A stretch of DNA of 64,000 bases from Candidatus Accumulibacter cognatus. Its GTDB lineage: Bacteria > Pseudomonadota > Gammaproteobacteria > Burkholderiales > Rhodocyclaceae. How positions within the stretch are numbered: position 1 is the first letter of the stretch; each line of letters opens with the position of its first letter. Below the pieces are notes generated by a model. That model saw nothing but the letters and a program-made list of their open reading frames with translations. It was not told where the DNA came from and did no database searches. Location: contig CP058708.1 of assembly GCA_013414765.1 (NCBI GenBank), positions 1-64,000 on the forward strand, read 5' to 3'. Shown here in pieces: positions 58,597 to 64,000 of the stretch. The position numbers and the translations under genes were made by a program.

Positions 58597-59622
58597 TCAG
58601 CGATAGCCGGATCGGTCGAAGATCATTTGCGCCTTGGCACGATACATCGCCAGCGAGCCAACCGGCAAGGTATCGGCCTTGAACTTCCCGAGGGCTTCCA
58701 GCGCCGGGTTGCTCACCTTGACGCCCGCCACCACAGGCCATTCGTTGTTGCCGTCGGCAAAATAGCGTTGCGCCTGGTCACTGGCCAAGTACTCCAGGAA
58801 CTTGACCGCGGCCTCCCGATGCGGCGCGCTCTTCAGGACGCCACCGCCGGAGACATTGATATGGGCACCGCTACCCTTCTGGTCAGGCCAGACGACAACG
58901 ATCCTGTCCATCGTCTGGCGATCCTCGGGCTTGTCCGAACGCATCAGGCGCGCTAGATAGTAAGTGTTGGAGAGGGCCACGGCACATTCGCCAGCTGCCA
59001 CCGCCCTGATCTGATCGGTATCGCCGCCTTTGGGTGGGCGAGCGAAGTTGGCAACGACCCCCCTTGCCCACTCCTCGGCTTTCGTTTCACCCTGATGGGC
59101 GATGATCGAAGCCATCAACGACAGGTTGTAGGGGTGAGAACCCGAGCGTGAGCAAACCTTGCCCTTCAGTCGTGGATGAGCAAGATCGCTGTAATTCTGC
59201 AACTCTTCGGGCTTGATGGCACCTTTGGCATAGATGATGACGCGTGCGCGGATGGAAAACGAGAACCAGTCATTGGTACGCAAATGCGCGGGAATACGGG
59301 CTTCGAGCAGCTGCGAGCGCAACGGCGCAAACAGCCCCATCTCGTGTGCTGCCGCCAGACGCGCGGCATCGACCGTCAACAGGACATCCGCCGGACTGTT
59401 GGCGCCCTCGTTGCGAATCCGTTCCAGCAACTCGTCTTCCTTGCCCTCGATGCGCTTGATGGTGATTCCGGTTTGCTGTGTAAAGCCGTTGTACAGGGCT
59501 TCATCGGTCTGATAATGACGGGCCGAGTAAAGGTTCAGCACCTTCTCCTGAGCCTGTGCACTGACGAGAGGCGCAGCGGCGAACAGCAAGCTGATCAGCG
59601 TATGGGAAAGGCGAAAGTTCAT
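58597..59622 (-). CDS. fbpA: Ferric iron ABC transporter, periplasmic binding protein
   Basis: The periplasmic Fe(III) receptor of the system. The 341-residue protein starts with a signal peptide (SHTLISLLFAAAPLVSAQAQ). The mature part is a family 1 ferric-binding protein: EKVLNLYSARHYQTDEALY, GKVCSRSGSHPYN, GDTDQIRAVAAGECAVALSNTYYLARL with the tandem Tyr of the iron site, and NVSGGGVLKSAPHREAAVKFLEYL. The ATG at 59622 follows GGAG; the longer frame is not conserved. It converges on fbpB, and a Fur box lies 70-90 bases upstream. Confidence 0.95.
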   Translation of the reverse strand: MNFRLSHTLISLLFAAAPLVSAQAQEKVLNLYSARHYQTDEALYNGFTQQTGITIKRIEGKEDELLERIRNEGANSPADVLLTVDAARLAAAHEMGLFAPLRSQLLEARIPAHLRTNDWFSFSIRARVIIYAKGAIKPEELQNYSDLAHPRLKGKVCSRSGSHPYNLSLMASIIAHQGETKAEEWARGVVANFARPPKGGDTDQIRAVAAGECAVALSNTYYLARLMRSDKPEDRQTMDRIVVVWPDQKGSGAHINVSGGGVLKSAPHREAAVKFLEYLASDQAQRYFADGNNEWPVVAGVKVSNPALEALGKFKADTLPVGSLAMYRAKAQMIFDRSGYR

Positions 59623-59693
59623 GGTAATGGCTCCAGGTGAATCGATGCGGGTTGATGTCGTCGGCCGCATGATAGCCGCTGCCCGTTTTTTTG

Positions 59694-59714
59694 TAAATGA
59701 GAATCGTTGTCAAT
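59694..59714. promoter_or_regulatory. Fur box upstream of fbpA
   Basis: TAAATGAGAATCGTTGTCAA is a good Fur box match in the fbpA promoter. Its inverted sequence shares ATTCTCATTTAC with the box before fbpB. Confidence 0.75.
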
Positions 59715-59723
59715 AGACGACAA

Positions 59724-59750
59724 AAAAAACGACGCGCTGCGTCGTTTTTT
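59724..59750. terminator. Terminator between fbpA promoter and the NlpC/P60 gene
   Basis: AAAACGACGC pairs with GCGTCGTTTT around GCT, with further A and T runs on each side. It ends the minus-strand NlpC/P60 transcript and insulates fbpA. Confidence 0.85.
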
Positions 59751-59775
59751 GTCCCACGCGAGAGTGCTTGACTCC

Positions 59776-60282
59776 TTAACGTGCCAGCAAGCGCCGAGCT
59801 CCGTTGTAACGCTGGATCCAGTAGCTCTGACGCATGTCTTCGACGCGAACCTCGGCGCCGGTGCGCGGTGCATGCATGAAGCGGTTGTCTCCGAGATAGA
59901 TGCCGACATGCGAAAACGCGTGTCGCATGGTATTGAAGAAAACCAGGTCGCCGGGTTTCAGTTCATGCTGGGCGATGACTGCACCCACTTCGCTTTGCTC
60001 GCGGGCACTACGCGGCAACAGAATGCCGATCGCTTCCTTGAAGACAAGCTGCACGAAACCACTGCAGTCGAGACCGGTGTCCGGATTGGTACCACCGAAA
60101 CGGTAGTTGATCCCGATCAGCTCGAACCCCTTGAGGATCAGATCCTGCGCGCTGCTGGTATAACGTTCGAATAGCGAAGGCTCGTCGACCGGCTGCTGTT
60201 CGCCGGAATGGGCCAAGCCAACCCATGAACAAGCAATCAGGGCGGCGCTCAAAAGCGAGGTCAGGGTGTTATTTCTGTTCAT
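59776..60282 (-). CDS. NlpC/P60 family peptidoglycan endopeptidase
   Basis: A 168-residue exported cell-wall hydrolase. A signal peptide (SLLSAALIACSWVGLAHSG) is followed by a short linker and a complete NlpC/P60 domain: YRFGGTNPDTGLDCSGFVQLV with the catalytic Cys, HVGIYLGDNRFMHAPRTG with the catalytic His and its partner, and a C-terminal YWIQRYNGARRLL. Such enzymes cut D-Glu-meso-diaminopimelate bonds in peptides of the wall. Monocistronic, with its own terminator. It might equally be called Spr/MepS-like. Confidence 0.92.
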   Translation of the reverse strand: MNRNNTLTSLLSAALIACSWVGLAHSGEQQPVDEPSLFERYTSSAQDLILKGFELIGINYRFGGTNPDTGLDCSGFVQLVFKEAIGILLPRSAREQSEVGAVIAQHELKPGDLVFFNTMRHAFSHVGIYLGDNRFMHAPRTGAEVRVEDMRQSYWIQRYNGARRLLAR

Positions 60283-60635
60283 GAAAACGAAATTTATGTG
60301 AAAAATGTCACAATGTAAACCCCCTGTTGGCCTGCAGTTGAAATAGAAAGCAGTTCAAGTATTCACTGCAATCCAATAAATTAAAAGGATAAATGAATAG
60401 ATTTAGCACATCGGAAGGATGGTGCACTGCAAATGGGATTGCCTGTAGGAACGCGGTATAGTCTGCGGTTGCGGCATGTTTCCGTTCGGCAACCCGTTTC
60501 CTCTGAGGTAAATGGGCGGTCTTCGATGACACTCAAAAATACCGGGGTTTGTGTTTATAATCGGCGGCCGTTGTTGACGCGGGGGTTGGACCACCGCTGT
60601 CGTTGTGCCCATCCGATCCACTACAGGGAGTGCGC
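60283..60635. other. Intergenic stretch between NlpC/P60 gene and acuI
   Basis: About 350 bases with no supported gene, AT-rich in its first half. A TATAAT at 60556-60561, without a good -35, may serve acuI. Short frames here look like chance. Confidence 0.5.
60556..60561 (+). promoter_or_regulatory. Putative -10 box of acuI
   Basis: TATAAT 75 bases before the acuI start; no convincing -35 at 16-18 bases upstream. Confidence 0.35.
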
Positions 60636-61631
60636 ATGAGTCCCTTCAAGGCTTATCTGGTCGAGGAACACGAAGGTCTGACGCGAGCAGGCTGGGTCAC
60701 CATGGACGAGTCACAACTGGACCCGGGCGAAATCACTATCAAGGTCGCTTACTCCAGCGTGAATTACAAGGATGCGCTGGCGGCCACCGGTGCCGGCCGA
60801 ATCATCCGCCGTTATCCCTGCGTCGGCGGCATTGACCTCTCGGGTACCGTCACTCGCAGCAGCGACCCCCGCTTCCGGACGGGCGATGCCGTGATTGCGA
60901 CGAGCTTCGACATCGGCGTCGCCCACCACGGCGGCTACGCCGAATACGCCAGGGTGCCCGCCGATTGGGTGGTCCCGCTCCCTTCCGAACTGTCGCTGCA
61001 CGCTGCCATGGCCCTGGGAACAGCCGGGTTTACGGCTGCCCTGGGGATCGTGCGCATGGAAGAAAATGGCCTCGATCCGAGCAAGGGCCCGCTCATTGTC
61101 ACCGGGGCAACCGGTGGCGTCGGAAGTCTGGCAGTGGACATGCTGGCCGCGCGAGGCTATCAGGTTACCGCCCTGACCGGCAAGGAAGAGCAAACCGATT
61201 ATCTGAAGGGACTCGGTGCGAAGGCAGTGATGTTCCGCTCGGCACTCGATCTGACGCGCATCCGGCCACTCGACAAGGCACTCTGGGCAGGAGCCGTTGA
61301 TAACCTCGGTGGAGAGGTTTTGGCGTGGATCATCAGCACCATGAAACAGGGGGGAACGATCGCCAGCATCGGTCTCGCCGCCAGTCATTCACTCAACACC
61401 ACGGTCATGCCCTTCATCCTGCGTGGCGCCTGCCTGCTCGGGATCGACTCGGGCTATATCGGCGAGCCGTATCGCAACGGCGTCTGGCAACGCCTAGCCG
61501 GCGATCTGCGACCGCAACATCTCCAGGAAATGGTACGTACCATCCGTTTTGACGATTTGCCGGGAGTCTTCGACGATTACCTCAAGGGTCGTGTCCGCGG
61601 TCGGGTTGTGGTCGAAATTGCCGGCGCCTGA
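60636..61631 (+). CDS. acuI: Acrylyl-CoA reductase (NADPH) AcuI / YhdH-type quinone oxidoreductase
   Basis: A 331-residue medium-chain dehydrogenase of the AcuI/YhdH group, which reduces acryloyl-CoA to propionyl-CoA with NADPH. Family marks are YSSVNYKDALAATG, YPCVGGIDLSGTV and ADWVVPLPSELSLHAAMALGTAGFTAAL. The nucleotide-binding VTGATGGVGSLAVDML and the C-terminal LLGIDSGYIG follow. No zinc-binding Cys cluster is present, as expected. The ATG at 60636 has AGGGAG before it. A propionate-CoA ligase gene (prpE) two genes downstream supports a role in C3-acyl-CoA metabolism. Confidence 0.88.
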   Translation: MSPFKAYLVEEHEGLTRAGWVTMDESQLDPGEITIKVAYSSVNYKDALAATGAGRIIRRYPCVGGIDLSGTVTRSSDPRFRTGDAVIATSFDIGVAHHGGYAEYARVPADWVVPLPSELSLHAAMALGTAGFTAALGIVRMEENGLDPSKGPLIVTGATGGVGSLAVDMLAARGYQVTALTGKEEQTDYLKGLGAKAVMFRSALDLTRIRPLDKALWAGAVDNLGGEVLAWIISTMKQGGTIASIGLAASHSLNTTVMPFILRGACLLGIDSGYIGEPYRNGVWQRLAGDLRPQHLQEMVRTIRFDDLPGVFDDYLKGRVRGRVVVEIAGA

Positions 61632-61665
61632 ACTGCGCCGAACCGGAAACGAATCTCGAGACGCG

Positions 61666-62799
61666 ATGAACAACCCGAAGCAGCGACCTCGCATCCTGAT
61701 TGTCGACGAATCGCGAATGGCGCGTGCAGCGCTTATCGAACAGGTTCGTGAACATTACGATTTCCGCGAGGAAGTCAATGGCGAAGCGGGTTGGCAGGCA
61801 CTGGTTCTTGACCATTCAATCCAGTTGGTAATCTGCGCGTTGTCGATGCCGATGCTTGATGGCGACGGTCTACTCGCGAGGGTTCGCGCATCCCGGCTTG
61901 CCCGCCTGCGTCAGATACCGGTGTTGATGATCGCCAGCGACAATGAAGAGGCGCATCAGCGTGCCAAGGAACTCGGGGCTTCCGACTTCATCCGCAAGGA
62001 AACCGGCCGTACCGAGCTGCTCGCACGCATCGCCTTGCTGCTGCCGTTTGGACAGGCACAGGACAAGCTCGGCGAGAGTTCCGGACGCCATCCGGATACC
62101 GGGCTGCCAACACGTCAACAGGTCGACATGCAGGCGGCGCAGACCCTGTCGTATGCGCAGCGACACCAGGTACCGGCAAGCCTGCTGGTGATGGCTTTCG
62201 ACCGCTTCGACGAACTGCGCGAAGCGCACGGTGATGAAGTAGTCACGGAGATGCAGAAACGTTTCGTGAGCATGCTGGCGAACAAATTGCGAAAGGAAGA
62301 CTGCCTGGGCCACTATTCCGACAGCGAGCTGGCGGTGATCTCGGTTGGCACCCCCTACCCGGCCTGCGAAGTCTTTGCCAATCGCCTGCGCGAAGCCTTC
62401 GCGGTCGCCAAGATCGCGGTGCACGGGCAACGCCTTGATCTATCGATCAGCATTGGCGTCACCAATACGCCGGTCGACCGGGTGGCCTCCGCAGCCACGC
62501 TGCTCAGCCTCGCCGGTGAGCGTCTTAAGATCGCACAACAGGCCGGCGGCAACCGCGTCATCGCCTGTGTCGAGAAACCATTGACCGAGATCCCGGTACC
62601 CAGGCTTGGCCATGCCATCGACCTGATCAGGACCGGCCGTGCGAGGGCGGTGATCCCGCATCTCGTCCATCTTGGCAAGGAAGTACTCCCCTTTCTGGAA
62701 CTGCTGGAAAGGGAGTGGAAGTTGGGCCTGCCTATGGCAGATATTCGCAGCAGAATCCTTGACCGGGAGCACGAAGTCCAAGACACTCGGCAAGCGTAG
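61666..62799 (+). CDS. Receiver-GGDEF protein with both active sites degenerate
   Basis: A 377-residue two-domain signalling protein. The receiver (about 8-125) keeps Asp14-Glu15 (LIVDESR) and Lys111 (FIRKE). The phosphate-accepting Asp, however, is replaced: LVICALSMPMLDG has Ala58 where LxxxDxxMP is expected. The GGDEF-type domain (about 142-335) begins DTGLPTRQQV, but its signature is YSDSEL (217-222) instead of GG[DE]EF, so cyclase activity is not expected. A short helical tail follows. It starts 34 bases after acuI. It is probably a binding or scaffold protein; whether it binds c-di-GMP or GTP is open. Confidence 0.85.
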   Translation: MNNPKQRPRILIVDESRMARAALIEQVREHYDFREEVNGEAGWQALVLDHSIQLVICALSMPMLDGDGLLARVRASRLARLRQIPVLMIASDNEEAHQRAKELGASDFIRKETGRTELLARIALLLPFGQAQDKLGESSGRHPDTGLPTRQQVDMQAAQTLSYAQRHQVPASLLVMAFDRFDELREAHGDEVVTEMQKRFVSMLANKLRKEDCLGHYSDSELAVISVGTPYPACEVFANRLREAFAVAKIAVHGQRLDLSISIGVTNTPVDRVASAATLLSLAGERLKIAQQAGGNRVIACVEKPLTEIPVPRLGHAIDLIRTGRARAVIPHLVHLGKEVLPFLELLEREWKLGLPMADIRSRILDREHEVQDTRQA

Positions 62800-62843
62800 T
62801 TTCCACCAGTGCAAGTGGTTTACATTTTTGAAGAGGGAGTCTC

Positions 62844-64000
62844 ATGACGACAATCCAAGAGTTTCATAAAAAATCAATCGAACAACCGGACGCCTTCTGG
62901 GGCGAAGAGGCCAAAAGCATCGACTGGCACAAGCCGTTTACTCAGGTCCTCGATTATTCCCGTCCGCCGTTCGCCAAGTGGTTTGTTGGCGGCGAGACCA
63001 ATCTTTGCTATAACGCGGTCGACCGTCATGCCGCCAAGCGCCCGAATGACCGTGCGCTGGTATTCATTTCGACCGAAACCGACCAGGAAATCGTTTATTC
63101 CTTCGCCGACCTGAAGCAGGAAGTCATGCGCATGGCGGCGGTCATGCAGAGCCTCGGCGTCGGCAAGGGCGACCGCGTTCTGGTCTACATGCCGATGATC
63201 GCCGAAGCGATGTTCGCCATGCTGGCCTGCGCACGCATCGGCGCCATCCACTCGGTGGTCTTTGGCGGTTTCGCTTCCGGGTCGCTGGCCACGCGTATCG
63301 ACGATGCGACACCGAAGCTGGTGGTCTCGTCGGACGCCGGCATGCGCGCTGGCAAGGCCGTCCCCTACAAGGACCTGCTCGACGAAGCGATCTCCCTGGC
63401 CGAACACAAGCCGAGCAAAGTGCTGATGGTAGACCGGGGTCTCGACAAGGGTTTCAACAAGGTCGAAGGCCGCGACGTCGACTACGCCACACTACGCGCC
63501 CAGTTCATGGACGCCGACGTACCGGTCACCTGGCTGGAGTCCTCAGAGCCGTCATACATCCTCTACACATCCGGCACCACCGGCAAACCCAAGGGGGTGC
63601 AGCGGGATACCGGCGGCTACGCGGTGGCGCTGGCCTCGACACTGAAGTACATCTTTTGCGGCAACGAGGGCGAGACCTATTTCGCCACTTCCGACATCGG
63701 CTGGGTCGTCGGCCACTCCTACATCATTTATGGCCCGCTGATCGGCGGCATGTGCACGATCATGTACGAAGGCACGCCATTGCGGCCCGATCCTGGCATC
63801 TGGTGGCAGATCGTCGAGAAGTACAAAGTCAACGTGATGTTCTCGGCCCCGACCGCGGCGCGCGTCCTCAAGAAACATGATCCCGCGTACATGCACAAGT
63901 ATGATCTGTCGAGTCTCAAGCACCTGTTCCTCGCCGGAGAACCGCTCGACCAGCCGACGCACGAGTGGATCATGGGGGAACTCGGCCTGCCGGTGATCGA
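62844..64000 (+). CDS. prpE: Propionate--CoA ligase, 3' end cut by window edge
   Basis: PrpE activates propionate to propionyl-CoA through an adenylate. The 385 codons seen are the N-terminal domain of an acyl-CoA synthetase of the AcsA/PrpE branch. They show DYSRPPFAKWFVGGETNLCYNAVDRH (PrpE-like), RIGAIHSVVFGGFASGSLATRIDDA, the P-loop YTSGTTGKPKGV, and FATSDIGWVVGHSYIIYGPL. The end lies beyond the window. The ATG at 62844 has GAGGGAG before it. Its place near acuI suggests propionate or acrylate metabolism; acetate as a second substrate is possible. Confidence 0.93.
   Translation, partial: MTTIQEFHKKSIEQPDAFWGEEAKSIDWHKPFTQVLDYSRPPFAKWFVGGETNLCYNAVDRHAAKRPNDRALVFISTETDQEIVYSFADLKQEVMRMAAVMQSLGVGKGDRVLVYMPMIAEAMFAMLACARIGAIHSVVFGGFASGSLATRIDDATPKLVVSSDAGMRAGKAVPYKDLLDEAISLAEHKPSKVLMVDRGLDKGFNKVEGRDVDYATLRAQFMDADVPVTWLESSEPSYILYTSGTTGKPKGVQRDTGGYAVALASTLKYIFCGNEGETYFATSDIGWVVGHSYIIYGPLIGGMCTIMYEGTPLRPDPGIWWQIVEKYKVNVMFSAPTAARVLKKHDPAYMHKYDLSSLKHLFLAGEPLDQPTHEWIMGELGLPVI

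Overview
The window looks like a chromosomal segment of a high-GC betaproteobacterium of the Rhodocyclales, probably close to Candidatus Accumulibacter. This is an inference from gene order and protein character: pssA-ilvC-ilvN-ilvB; an ECF sigma/DUF3619/DUF3106/RDD cluster; lptG-lptF divergent from pepA-holC-valS; panB-panC-panD; a PEP-CTERM protein; and aat-bpt. No rRNA or tRNA gene was seen, so placement rests on protein-coding genes only.

Layout. 1-22.2 kb is ordinary core chromosome: phospholipid and branched-chain amino acid synthesis on the minus strand, a small sigma-factor cluster, the LPS-export permeases LptG/LptF, then pepA, holC, a small gene of unknown function and valS, followed by the complete pantothenate branch panBCD, a NYN-LOTUS protein, yaaA, a large Gcr-type membrane protein, and two small genes. 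About 22.6-42.3 kb is a graveyard of insertion sequences (IS982, IS91, two IS21 elements, IS200, IS630, IS1634, IS110, IS66, IS1182 and an IS4-like element). Most are broken by nonsense codons, frameshifts or truncation; only the IS1634-type and IS1182 transposases look intact. The cargo is a NIT-domain chemoreceptor and a flavocytochrome c sulfide dehydrogenase pair.

42.3-64 kb returns to chromosome-like genes: a PEP-CTERM protein, a DUF3750 lipoprotein, and the stress operon prkA-yeaH-spoVR. That operon is preceded by two sigma-54 promoter matches and an NtrC-like palindrome. A hybrid histidine kinase is coupled to an ODP-type metallo-beta-lactamase-fold protein, and next to them lies an orphan N6-adenine methyltransferase. 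The N-degron transferases aat and bpt and a Fur-boxed ferric-iron ABC transporter (fbpC, fbpB, fbpA, split over both strands) follow. The window closes with an NlpC/P60 hydrolase, acuI, a response regulator-GGDEF protein with both active sites lost, and the start of prpE.

The most unusual observations are: the sigma-54/NtrC-like control region of prkA; a His-to-Tyr change in the HPt domain of the hybrid kinase; a receiver/GGDEF protein with neither active site intact; three copies of a 13-bp palindrome around a small ribbon-helix-helix-like gene in an IS21 element; and an IS982 copy whose 3' half appears inverted in place.
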